The position numbers and the translations under genes were made by a program. Below are positions 1-5,862 of a DNA stretch of 6,461 nucleotides, piece by piece. The notes beneath the pieces were generated by a model. That model searched no databases. It was not told where the DNA came from and saw nothing but the letters and a program-made list of their open reading frames with translations. How positions within the stretch are numbered: position 1 is the first letter of the stretch; the number at the start of each line of letters is the position of its first letter. The stretch is from Pseudomonadota bacterium (GTDB lineage: Bacteria > Chloroflexota > Ktedonobacteria > Ktedonobacterales > JACDGC01): contig JAJPKG010000379.1 in assembly GCA_021323815.1 (NCBI GenBank), forward strand, positions 1 to 6,461. Direction: 5' to 3'.

Positions 1-57
1 CAAGCCTTACGCCAGCTCGAGATCGCCCTGCGCGCCGAACGCGCCAATCGCGCCTGA
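1..57 (+). CDS. C-terminal end of an unidentified upstream gene (partial)
   Basis: Reading from base 1 gives 18 codons and then TGA at 55-57. The peptide (QALRQLEIALRAERANRA) is rich in Leu, Ala, Arg and Glu and would form a charged amphipathic helix or coiled coil, as at the C-terminus of many regulators and structural proteins. Third codon positions are mostly G or C, as in the clear genes of this window, which favours this frame over the other two, both of which also stay open here. The family cannot be recognised from so few residues. The gene begins outside the window. The next gene starts about 105 bases downstream, after two stem-loops. Confidence 0.4.
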   Translation, partial: QALRQLEIALRAERANRA

Positions 58-67
58 TCATCTTTGT

Positions 68-141
68 TCCCTTCAGATTCCCACCCCGCCTGCCGATGTG
101 CTGGGGTGAAGGGATCGACGGCATCTTGGTGAACGCCGTCG
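68..141 (+). other. Two adjacent stem-loops in the intergenic region before the LysM/SLT gene
   Basis: The first stem pairs tcccttca (68-75) perfectly with tgaaggga (107-114), and inside it cccc (84-87) pairs with gggg (103-106), leaving an 8-base bulge on the left arm. Directly after it, cgacggc (116-122) pairs perfectly with gccgtcg (135-141) around a 12-base loop. Neither is followed by a T-run, so this is not a classic intrinsic terminator. They could end transcription of the upstream gene or sit in the leader of the next one; the second stem ends only a few bases before the ribosome binding site of the gene at 163. The role is inferred. Confidence 0.35.
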
Positions 142-162
142 TTGTGAAGGGAGTTTCCACCG

Positions 163-960
163 ATGGTGAAACCGTATCTCATCGGCAGTGATGATCGCTG
201 GCAGCGGCCCACGAACGCGCCGCTGTTGCCGCGCGTGAGCCTTCCCCGCAAGGACAGCCCTTTTCGCCGGCTGAAAGATGGTCGCGGGCGACGACACCTG
301 ATGCTGGCGCTGCTGGCCGTCACATTGTTCTGTGGCGGCGTGGGGATCGCTCGCGCTCTCACGCCCGCGCACGCCTCTTGCCCGGCGTATACCATCCGCT
401 GGGGCGACACCTTGTGGCAGATCGCCCAGCGCTTTCACACCACCACCTGGACGCTCGTGCAACTGAACCACATCGCCAATCCCAATCTGATCTTCGCCGG
501 CCAGACCATCTGCGTCGGCGCGAACGCGAACAATTCGCCGGGTAACGGCGGCGGCTCTGGATTGCAATGGAGCACACGGTCTGAGGTGCGCGCCATGCTC
601 ATCGCCGCTGCCGACCAGCACAGGCTGCCGCGCAACCTCGTTCTGGCCATCGCCTGGCGCGAAAGTTCCTGGGTGCAACACGTCATCTCGTGGGATGGCG
701 GCGTCGGCACCATGCAACTGATGTGGTACACCACTGCCTGGCTCAACCGCTACCTCGGCACGCGCTACAACCCCAACCGGCTCTATGACAACATCGAGCT
801 TGGGGTCTCTTACCTGGCGATCCTCTGGAACGACTTTCACGGCTATTTGCCGGATCTCATCAGCGCCTATAACGAAGGGGAGCGAGCGGTACGCACCAGA
901 GGCATTTTCAACTGGTGGTACGTCAATTCCGTGCTCGCCCTCATGCGCTATTTCGCCTGA
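163..960 (+). CDS. Membrane-anchored or secreted LysM-domain lytic transglycosylase (SLT family)
   Basis: This 265-residue protein is predicted to bind peptidoglycan and cleave its glycan strands outside the membrane. Residues 1-44 are Arg/Lys-rich and hydrophilic. Residues 46-63 form one hydrophobic segment, followed by a possible signal-peptidase site (AHA-S, 69-72); there is no lipobox. Residues 75-118 are a LysM domain (YTIRWGDTLWQIAQRF ... NPNLIFAGQTICV) flanked by Cys73 and Cys117, which could form a disulfide. A Gly/Asn-rich linker (119-133) leads to a goose-lysozyme/SLT-like domain (about 138-262). The probable catalytic Glu is E167 in RESSW, with GVGTMQLM (180-187) and AYNEG (235-239) matching the usual SLT motifs. 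The ATG at 163 has a GAAGGGAG-type ribosome site about 9 bases upstream. The long basic N-terminus before the hydrophobic segment is unusual for a signal peptide, so it may be a type II membrane anchor. The fold call is secure; the exact cleavage chemistry is inferred from the family. Confidence 0.88.
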   Translation: MVKPYLIGSDDRWQRPTNAPLLPRVSLPRKDSPFRRLKDGRGRRHLMLALLAVTLFCGGVGIARALTPAHASCPAYTIRWGDTLWQIAQRFHTTTWTLVQLNHIANPNLIFAGQTICVGANANNSPGNGGGSGLQWSTRSEVRAMLIAAADQHRLPRNLVLAIAWRESSWVQHVISWDGGVGTMQLMWYTTAWLNRYLGTRYNPNRLYDNIELGVSYLAILWNDFHGYLPDLISAYNEGERAVRTRGIFNWWYVNSVLALMRYFA

Positions 961-964
961 GATA

Positions 965-973
965 TGCTACAAT
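965..973 (+). promoter_or_regulatory. Candidate extended -10 promoter for the acyl-CoA dehydrogenase gene
   Basis: TGCTACAAT fits the extended -10 pattern TGn-TATAAT with one mismatch. There is no good -35 element at the usual distance, which is common for extended -10 promoters. It lies 5 bases after the stop of the LysM/SLT gene and would start a transcript near 980, placing the inverted-repeat element in the leader of the gene at 1192. Confidence 0.35.
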
Positions 974-992
974 TGCGGTAGATCAGCAAGAA

Positions 993-1166
993 AACGGGAC
1001 AGGAACGCGAAGGACACGAAGGTTGAAGGAGGACGCGAAGGGTGAGCAAATGCAAGAAGAGCTGAAGAAGCAATGGCACTGCCAGATGCAGCATCAGCAT
1101 TTCGTGCAACTTCTTCTTGAAATCTTCGTGTCTCTTCGTTTCCTTCGCGAGCTTCGCGTTCCCGTT
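993..1166. repeat. Imperfect inverted-repeat intergenic element, purine-rich left arm and pyrimidine-rich right arm
   Basis: The outer ends match in inverted orientation: aacggga (993-999) against tcccgtt (1160-1166), and acgcgaag after a 4-base offset. Farther in, gcgaaggacacgaag (about 1007-1021) matches the reverse complement of 1134-1149 with one mismatch. Near the centre, gatgc-a-gcatc forms a small perfect hairpin (1085-1095). The left half is almost all purine and the right half almost all pyrimidine, so a transcript could fold into a long irregular hairpin. No protein is encoded convincingly. The cgaaggacacgaag motif resembles dispersed non-coding repeats I associate with Chloroflexota and some other phyla, but membership in a named family is not shown here. 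It could be a degenerate MITE-like element or two oppositely oriented simple repeats. Confidence 0.6.
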
Positions 1167-1191
1167 CTCTATTCGCAAAGGAGCACATGAG

Positions 1192-2337
1192 ATGGCAACA
1201 GCGACGCGCGTGGAAGAAGAGCGCTTGATTCTAGAGACCGTCCGCAAGCTGGCACAAGAGCGCGTGGCCCCGCGAGCGGCGGAAATCGATGCGACGGGCG
1301 AGTTCCCCTGGGATATGAAAGAATTGCTGGCGGAAAACGGCATCCTGGGGCTGCCTTTCGCCGAAGAATATGGCGGCGTCGGCGCGAGCGAGCTGACCAT
1401 CTTGCAGGTGATCGAGGAACTGGCGAAGGTGGATGCCACCACATCCCTCTTGCTGGCGGTGCAGCAGTTGGGATCGCTGCCGATCATGCTGGCCGGCACG
1501 CCGGAGCAAAAAGAACGCTACTTCCCGCGCCTGGCTTCGGGCGAATGGATGGCGGCCTATGGCCTGACGGAACCCGGTTCCGGCTCGGATGCCGCCGCGA
1601 TGAAGACGCGCGCGGAAAAGCGCGGCGACACCTATGTGCTCAACGGCCTGAAACACTTCATCACCAACGCCGGCATCGCGCACGTCAACGTCATCTTCGC
1701 CAAAACCGACACGGAAGCACCCGGCACGCGGGGCATCAGTGCGTTCATCGTGGAAAAAGACCGGCCCGGCTTCCGACTGGGGCGCGTGGAGCATAAAATG
1801 GGCATTCGCGGCTCGCAAACCGGCGAGCTGGTGATGGAAGATTGCGTCATCCCCGCGGAAAATCTGCTGGGCCGCGAGGGCGAGGGCTTCAAGATCGCCA
1901 TGATGACGCTGGACCGCACCCGCCCCGGCATCGGCGCGCAGGCGCTGGGCATCGCGCAGGGCGCGCTGGATGTCGCCGTGAAATATGCCAAAGAGCGCGT
2001 GCAGTTTGGTCGCCCCATCGCCGAATTTCAGGGCATCCAGTTCATGCTGGCCGACATGGCCACCGAGGTCGAGGCCGCGCGCCAGTTGCTCTATCACGTC
2101 GCCCGCATGATTGATGACGGCGTGCCGAACTTTGGCCGCTTCTCTGCGATGGCGAAGATGTATTGCTCAGATGTCGCCATGAAGGTGACGGGCGACGCCG
2201 TGCAGATCCTCGGCGGCTATGGCTACATGAAAGAGTTCCCCGTTGAGCGTATGATGCGCGACGCCAAGATCTGCCAGATCTATGAGGGAACCAACCAGAT
2301 TCAGCGCGTGGTCATCGCCCGCGATTTGCTGAGATAA
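1192..2337 (+). CDS. Acyl-CoA dehydrogenase (short/medium-chain type)
   Basis: This 381-residue FAD flavoprotein oxidises acyl-CoA thioesters to trans-2-enoyl-CoA and passes electrons to electron-transfer flavoprotein, in cytoplasmic fatty-acid or amino-acid breakdown. The N-terminal helical domain is followed by signature 1, GLTEPGSGSD (124-133), in the middle beta domain. The C-terminal helical domain holds signature 2, beginning QILGGYGY at residue 338. The catalytic base is E365 in IYEGTNQIQR, the position used by butyryl- and medium-chain enzymes; the length is typical for the family. The start at 1192 is preceded by AGGAG (1179-1183) with 8 bases of spacing. An in-frame ATG at 1117 would add 25 residues, but these are read out of the inverted-repeat element and look artefactual. 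Substrate chain length cannot be judged from sequence. No ETF or thiolase gene is nearby. The gene probably has its own promoter (965-973) and ends before a strong hairpin. Confidence 0.95.
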   Translation: MATATRVEEERLILETVRKLAQERVAPRAAEIDATGEFPWDMKELLAENGILGLPFAEEYGGVGASELTILQVIEELAKVDATTSLLLAVQQLGSLPIMLAGTPEQKERYFPRLASGEWMAAYGLTEPGSGSDAAAMKTRAEKRGDTYVLNGLKHFITNAGIAHVNVIFAKTDTEAPGTRGISAFIVEKDRPGFRLGRVEHKMGIRGSQTGELVMEDCVIPAENLLGREGEGFKIAMMTLDRTRPGIGAQALGIAQGALDVAVKYAKERVQFGRPIAEFQGIQFMLADMATEVEAARQLLYHVARMIDDGVPNFGRFSAMAKMYCSDVAMKVTGDAVQILGGYGYMKEFPVERMMRDAKICQIYEGTNQIQRVVIARDLLR

Positions 2338-2350
2338 GCCCCATCCCCGG

Positions 2351-2379
2351 CCCCCTCTCCGGCTTGGCTGGAGAGGGGG
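2351..2379 (+). terminator. Perfect 10-bp C/G-rich hairpin after the acyl-CoA dehydrogenase gene
   Basis: ccccctctcc (2351-2360) pairs perfectly with ggagaggggg (2370-2379) around a 9-base loop, starting 13 bases after the stop codon. No T-run follows, so termination is plausible but not certain. The sequence belongs to the same pyrimidine-arm/purine-arm repeat type as the hairpins at 5659-5698 and 6156-6189, so it is probably a dispersed palindromic repeat that may also act as a transcription end or mRNA-stabilising structure. Confidence 0.55.
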
Positions 2380-2398
2380 AGAATGCAGAGAGGCTCAT

Positions 2399-2425
2399 AT
2401 AATCGACATAATCGACATAATCGAC
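2399..2425. repeat. Three perfect tandem copies of the 9-mer ataatcgac
   Basis: The unit ataatcgac occurs at 2399-2407, 2408-2416 and 2417-2425 without mismatch, followed by the near-continuation gtaaacg. On the opposite strand a 9-base period reads as a repeated Val-Asp-Tyr tripeptide, but that frame has no convincing start or ribosome site. The array sits between the hairpin after the acyl-CoA dehydrogenase gene and the radA promoter. It could be a small slippage-prone array or a binding-site cluster; no function is evident. Confidence 0.8.
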
Positions 2426-2485
2426 GTAAACGTTTCTCCCGCTGGCAAGAGCATCCACCGCTTTTCGGGCTAGCCGCTGCTCAAG

Positions 2486-2514
2486 TTGCCGATACAATCG
2501 CCAGGTGATAGAAT
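2486..2514 (+). promoter_or_regulatory. radA: Candidate sigma-70-type promoter for radA
   Basis: TTGCCG (2486-2491) and TAGAAT (2509-2514) are separated by the optimal 17 bases; the -10 hexamer differs from consensus at one position and the -35 at two. Transcription would begin near 2521, giving a leader of about 100 bases before the radA start at 2622. A second AT-rich stretch (tactataac, 2598-2606) lies close to the gene but has no matching -35. Confidence 0.45.
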
Positions 2515-2621
2515 ACACTTAGGGGACCTGTAAACTTATTGCAAGCTCCACCATTCGGCGGCCCACATGGCGGGCAACGCGAGCAGCCGATGCGGCATAC
2601 TATAACTGAGGATAATGCACC

Positions 2622-4007
2622 ATGAAATCACGCACGATCTTTGTATGCCAGCAGTGTGACGCGCAGTCGCCCAAGTTCGTCGGTCGCTGCCCGGAGTGCG
2701 GGGCGTGGAACTCGTATGTCGAGACCGTCATCCCCGGCACGGCGAGCAACGGCAAGAGCGAGGCGGCGCGCACCGCGCTGGCAGCGAAGCCCGTGCGGCT
2801 GAAAGACGTGCGCGGCGGCGACCACCAGCGCATCAGCACCGGCTATGGCGAGATCGACCGCGTGCTGGGTGGCGGCATCGTGCCGGGATCAATCCTGCTG
2901 GTGGGCGGAGAACCGGGCATCGGAAAAACAACCTTGCTGAGCGAGGCCGCCGCGCGCATCGGCACGCCGGATCAGCCCGTGCTTTACGTCTCGGCGGAAG
3001 AATCGCCACAGCAGATCAAGATGCGCGCCGACCGGCTGGGGCTGGATGGCGAGCGCGTGATGCTTTTGGCGGAAACAGATGTCGATGTCATCATCGAGAC
3101 GGCACGCTCTTTGCAGCCACGCCTGATGATCGTCGATTCGATCCAGACCATCGCCACCAACAGCATCGGCTCGGTGCCCGGTTCCATCAGCCAGGTACGC
3201 GAGTGCACAGTGCAACTGATGCGCTTGGCAAAAGCCTCGCAGACGGCGGTCTGGCTGATCGGTCACGTCACCAAAGACGGCACAGTCGCCGGCCCACGCG
3301 CCCTGGAGCACATCGTGGACGCGGTGCTCTATCTGGAAGGCGAGCGCTTTCACAGCTATCGCTTGTTGCGCAGCGTCAAAAATCGCTTTGGGGCGACGGA
3401 GGTAGGCATCTTCGAGATGCGCGGCGAAGGAATGGTGGAAGTTGCTGATCCCAGTGGCATCTTCCTGGCGGATCGCGCCCATCGCGCCAGCGGCGCGGCG
3501 GTGACGATCAGCCTGGAAGGCACGCGCCCGCTGCTGGTGGAAGTGCAGGCGCTCGCCTCGGCCACCAGTTACGGCACGCCAGCGCGCACCGTTACGGGCG
3601 TGGATCACACGCGCCTGCTGATGTTGCTGGCGGTGCTTTCCAAGCGCGCCGGGCTGCGCCTGGGCCAGCACGACGTGTATGTCAACGTCGTCGGCGGCAT
3701 CGAGTTGAGCGAGCCGGCGGTGGATCTGGGTGTGGCGGCGGCCATCGCATCCAGTTTCAAAGAGCGCCAGATCGGCGGAGATCTTGCGCTCATAGGGGAA
3801 GTGGGCCTGGGCGGTGAGCTACGCTCGGTCACGCGCATCGACGTGCGCTTGCGCGAAGCGGCACGCCTCGGCTTTCATCGCTGCATCGTTCCCCAGAGCA
3901 ACGCCGCACAGGCGCGCACCGTGCAAGGATTGCGCATCATCCCCGCCGGCAGCGTGGCGGAAGCAGTGCATGCCGCATTGGAAGGAGGCAACAACGAAGA
4001 TTCGTAG
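2622..4007 (+). CDS. radA: DNA repair protein RadA/Sms, DnaB-like ATP-dependent branch-migration helicase
   Basis: This 461-residue cytoplasmic protein helps process recombination intermediates: the family drives branch migration and extends RecA-made D-loops. The family architecture is complete. A C4 zinc finger has Cys9, Cys12, Cys23 and Cys26. The RecA-like ATPase domain has Walker A GEPGIGKT (96-103) and a Walker B strand ending IVDSIQT (Asp172). The RadA-specific KNRFG motif is at 253-257. A C-terminal Lon-protease-like domain (about 290-455) has the RadA form GGIELSEPAVDLGVAAAIAS in place of the Lon serine-active-site loop, so no protease activity is expected. Length equals that of E. 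coli RadA (about 460). The start is supported by GAGGA (2608-2612) with 9 bases of spacing. It probably has its own promoter (2486-2514). In Bacillus the next gene is disA; here 492 non-coding bases lead to the PIN/TRAM gene. Confidence 0.97.
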   Translation: MKSRTIFVCQQCDAQSPKFVGRCPECGAWNSYVETVIPGTASNGKSEAARTALAAKPVRLKDVRGGDHQRISTGYGEIDRVLGGGIVPGSILLVGGEPGIGKTTLLSEAAARIGTPDQPVLYVSAEESPQQIKMRADRLGLDGERVMLLAETDVDVIIETARSLQPRLMIVDSIQTIATNSIGSVPGSISQVRECTVQLMRLAKASQTAVWLIGHVTKDGTVAGPRALEHIVDAVLYLEGERFHSYRLLRSVKNRFGATEVGIFEMRGEGMVEVADPSGIFLADRAHRASGAAVTISLEGTRPLLVEVQALASATSYGTPARTVTGVDHTRLLMLLAVLSKRAGLRLGQHDVYVNVVGGIELSEPAVDLGVAAAIASSFKERQIGGDLALIGEVGLGGELRSVTRIDVRLREAARLGFHRCIVPQSNAAQARTVQGLRIIPAGSVAEAVHAALEGGNNEDS

Positions 4008-4051
4008 GAGTGATGGTCCCCCTGGCAATCTTGGTCTGTAAGGGTGATGGC

Positions 4052-4096
4052 GTGCCTCGCCCGTCGAGCTGGCACATCTCCCCGCAGAACAGCGGG
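4052..4096 (+). other. Two stem-loops downstream of radA
   Basis: gtgcc (4052-4056) pairs with ggcac (4071-4075), extended inward by tcg (4057-4059) with cga (4065-4067) past a 3-base bulge. Then cccgc (4081-4085) pairs with gcggg (4092-4096) around a 6-base loop. The second stem competes with an alternative pairing in which gggaa pairs with the ttccc near 4105-4110. No T-run follows. They may mark the end of the radA transcript; the rest of 4008-4134 shows nothing recognisable. Confidence 0.35.
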
Positions 4097-4134
4097 AATT
4101 TCCGTTCCCTTCCGGGAGGTTTGGGTAACAGACA

Positions 4135-4164
4135 TTGACCTGAGGGGGTGTCGTCTGGTAAACT
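4135..4164 (+). promoter_or_regulatory. Candidate sigma-70-type promoter for the PIN/TRAM gene
   Basis: TTGACC (4135-4140, five of six consensus bases) and TAAACT (4159-4164, four of six) are separated by 18 bases. Transcription would start near 4171, giving a leader of about 330 bases. It lies just upstream of a perfect 8-bp dyad, which fits a regulated promoter. Confidence 0.45.
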
Positions 4165-4181
4165 ATGGAAGATAGGTACCT

Positions 4182-4203
4182 GTGTCACAAGATTGTGTGA
4201 CAC
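4182..4203. promoter_or_regulatory. Perfect 8-bp inverted repeat just downstream of the predicted start site (possible operator or leader hairpin)
   Basis: gtgtcaca (4182-4189) and tgtgacac (4196-4203) are exact reverse complements separated by six bases. The centre is about 22 bases downstream of the predicted transcription start, a classic position for a repressor operator; in RNA it would also form a hairpin followed by cctctttt, a weak terminator-like context. The half-site orientation (TCACA-N6-TGTGA) is the reverse of the Crp/Fnr arrangement (TGTGA-N6-TCACA), so it is not called as a Crp site. No candidate regulator is encoded in the window. Confidence 0.5.
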
Positions 4204-4272
4204 CTCTTTTGTCATCCATTGTTCACTGCCTCACAGTTTCCGATGACAGCTTCGGTGGTTGTATGTCACATC

Positions 4273-4418
4273 TGTTGCTGCGAGGCAACAACACGCAAAC
4301 CAATCGTTCATTTCGTCTCGTTGGTCAAGAAGGATCGTTCATCAACACCATGCAGGTTCGCTTGCATGCATCATCCCTCGCGCGGGAGGGTAGCAGTCGA
4401 GATGCCGGTGATGCCGGA
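4273..4418 (+). ncRNA. Possible structured 5' leader RNA of the PIN/TRAM gene
   Basis: Several compact stems follow one another in this gene-free stretch. tgttgc/gcaaca (4273-4278/4285-4290) closes, with a T-G wobble, a GCGA loop of the GNRA type. accaa(t)cg pairs with cgttggt (4299-4306/4319-4325). catgcagg pairs with cttgcatg (4349-4356/4361-4368; one G-T wobble) around a TTCG tetraloop. gcatc/gatgc (4368-4372/4401-4405) encloses ccctc/gaggg (4375-4379/4386-4390). A tandem repeat gatgccggt/gatgccgga follows (4401-4418). The gene starts 82 bases later. No known riboswitch or RNA family is recognised. It could be a regulatory leader, a separate small RNA or chance folding. Confidence 0.3.
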
Positions 4419-4499
4419 GACATTACCACTCCACGCGCATAGCCGAAGCCGCGTTCGAGGATGCATGAACGCCGATGTTCGGAACCGGAGGCATTTATT

Positions 4500-5654
4500 A
4501 TGGCAAAGAGAGTTTTTCACGTAGTCGGTGCGGGGATCGCCGTCGCGGCTGGCGCGGCGACCTGGTTTGTGGCATCCAATGCCAGACCCGATCCATTTCC
4601 GCGCATTGCGGGCATGCACCTCGCCTGGCCCTGGGCAGTGGGCGTCGGCATTGTGGTGCTGGTGGCCCCTTACCTCATCTATGGACTCATTAGCTGGATC
4701 GTCAAACAGATTCGTCAAGCGCGATTCTATGACTTATTGGCTGCGGCGGGCGGCTTGATCGTCGGCCTCTTGATCGCGTTGCTGCTGACGCTGCCCTTGT
4801 CACAGATTCGCTGGGGCGGCTTGAATGAGTGGCTGCCGATTCTGGCGGCGCTGTTGTTTGGCTATCTGGGCGTGGCGGTGAGCGTGCTCAAGCGCGAAGA
4901 GATGCAGCACGCGGTGGCTGGCATGTTCCGCCGCCGCCCGCGCGAGCCGGTGGAAACGGAAGACGGCGAGCCGGTGGAAGAACGCCCCGCCCGGCGCGGG
5001 CGCAACGCAAAGAACGTTGTTGTTGAAAAGCAGCAGGAAAAAGTGCTGCTCGACACCAGTGCCATCATCGACGGGCGCATCGCCGAGATCAGCAGCACCG
5101 GTTTCATCATGGGCACGCTGGTGGTACCGCGCTTTGTGCTGGAAGAACTGCAACGCATTGCGGATTCCGCCGACACCTTGCGCCGCAATCGCGGTCGCCG
5201 GGGCCTCGACATCCTGAATCGCTTGCAAAAAGAGACGAACGTTCCGGTGGAAGTCTCCGACCAGGATTTTGACAACATTCACGAGGTTGATGCCAAGTTG
5301 GTGAAAATGGCCCGGCTGATTCACGCGCCCATCATCACCAACGACTTCAATCTGAACAAGGTAGCGGAGTTGCAGGGCGTGAAGGTCCTCAACATCAATG
5401 AACTGGCCAATGCCGTCAAGCCCGCCCTGCTGCCCGGCGAGGATATGTTTGTCAAGATCATCCAGGAAGGCAAAGAGTTGGGCCAGGGTGTCGGCTATTT
5501 GGATGACGGCACGATGATCGTGGTGGAAAACGGCAAGGCCTACATGAACGCGGAGTTGGAAGTGACCGTAACGCGCGTGCTGCAAACCGCCGCCGGGCGC
5601 ATGATCTTCGCGCATCCCAAAGCCGCTTCAGGGGCCATGCGCCGCACATCGTAG
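4500..5654 (+). CDS. yacL: Membrane-anchored PIN/TRAM-domain protein (YacL family)
   Basis: This 384-residue protein is predicted to be an inner-membrane protein with a cytoplasmic nuclease-like PIN domain and an RNA-binding TRAM domain. Four hydrophobic segments (about 6-25, 42-67, 77-99 and 109-130) precede an acidic/Arg-rich linker (about 134-175). The PIN domain (about 180-305) shows the acidic metal-binding set: Asp185 in LLDTSAIIDGR, Glu216 in VLEELQ, Asp264 in EVDAKLVKMA and Asp282 in ITNDFNL. The TRAM domain (about 318-372) includes VKIIQEGKELGQGVGYLDDG. Bacillus YacL is of similar length and domain order. The start at 4500 has GGAGG (4487-4491) with 8 bases of spacing; the in-frame ATG at 4461 lacks a properly spaced ribosome site. 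The gene lies between radA and ispD as in Firmicutes, but without disA. The cellular substrate of this family is not known to me. Confidence 0.92.
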   Translation: MAKRVFHVVGAGIAVAAGAATWFVASNARPDPFPRIAGMHLAWPWAVGVGIVVLVAPYLIYGLISWIVKQIRQARFYDLLAAAGGLIVGLLIALLLTLPLSQIRWGGLNEWLPILAALLFGYLGVAVSVLKREEMQHAVAGMFRRRPREPVETEDGEPVEERPARRGRNAKNVVVEKQQEKVLLDTSAIIDGRIAEISSTGFIMGTLVVPRFVLEELQRIADSADTLRRNRGRRGLDILNRLQKETNVPVEVSDQDFDNIHEVDAKLVKMARLIHAPIITNDFNLNKVAELQGVKVLNINELANAVKPALLPGEDMFVKIIQEGKELGQGVGYLDDGTMIVVENGKAYMNAELEVTVTRVLQTAAGRMIFAHPKAASGAMRRTS

Positions 5655-5667
5655 TTTTACCCCCCAA

Positions 5668-5706
5668 TCCCCTCCCCATCTGAGATGGAGAGGGGGAGCT
5701 TTTTTT
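5668..5706 (+). terminator. Intrinsic terminator after the PIN/TRAM gene, built from a dispersed C/G-rich repeat
   Basis: The arm 5669-5680 (cccctccccatc) pairs with 5684-5695 (gatggagagggg) with one mismatch and a 3-base loop, and a run of seven T (5700-5706) follows three bases after the stem. It begins 14 bases after the stop codon. The repeat proper starts at 5659 and its left arm is closely similar to the segment inside ispD at 6156-6175. Termination here would separate the PIN/TRAM gene from ispD. Confidence 0.85.
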
Positions 5707-5862
5707 ATGTTTCGGTTGCCTGACGCAGGGATGGATGCAACGTGCGACGAAATCGCGCGCTGTCACCCTGACCGCTGCGGGCAGACTTGCTTTGAGTCAG
5801 CTATTTGATCTACATTTCGCGTGAGGCAGATTGCGGAACCTGAAATAGGCGGGCGATTCAGG

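Noticed and set aside
1231..2097. Long minus-strand frame opposite the acyl-CoA dehydrogenase gene (and similar ones at 73-840, 2889-3671 and 4800-5615)
   Set aside because: These are open because of strong third-position GC bias in the real genes on the + strand; their products are His/Arg/Gln-rich with no domain structure.
2312..2518. 68-codon minus-strand frame containing the Val-Asp-Tyr repeat
   Set aside because: It needs a GTG start without a ribosome site, runs through the tandem array and the hairpin into the acyl-CoA dehydrogenase gene, and matches no family I know. The first 30 residues look helical, so a decayed gene fragment is not excluded.
4182..4203. Crp/Fnr binding site
   Set aside because: The half-sites occur in the reverse order (TCACA-N6-TGTGA), so the spacing and polarity do not match the known consensus.
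4285..4420. Similarity to a c-di-GMP riboswitch (acgcaaacc) or to SRP RNA (gggtagcag)
   Set aside because: Only short word matches are present; the required neighbouring helices and loops of either RNA family are not found.
4182..4442. 86-codon + strand frame starting with GTG in the radA-yacL gap
   Set aside because: The start codon lies inside the dyad with no properly spaced ribosome site, the codon bias is unlike the neighbouring genes and the product shows no domain.
4461..4499. Upstream in-frame ATG giving a PIN/TRAM protein 13 residues longer
   Set aside because: The only purine-rich stretch abuts the ATG with no spacing, whereas 4500 has GGAGG at 8 bases and is followed directly by the first membrane segment.
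4219..4524. 101-codon + strand frame overlapping the PIN/TRAM start
   Set aside because: It has no ribosome site, an odd Cys/His/Arg-rich composition, and runs out of frame over the well-supported start at 4500.
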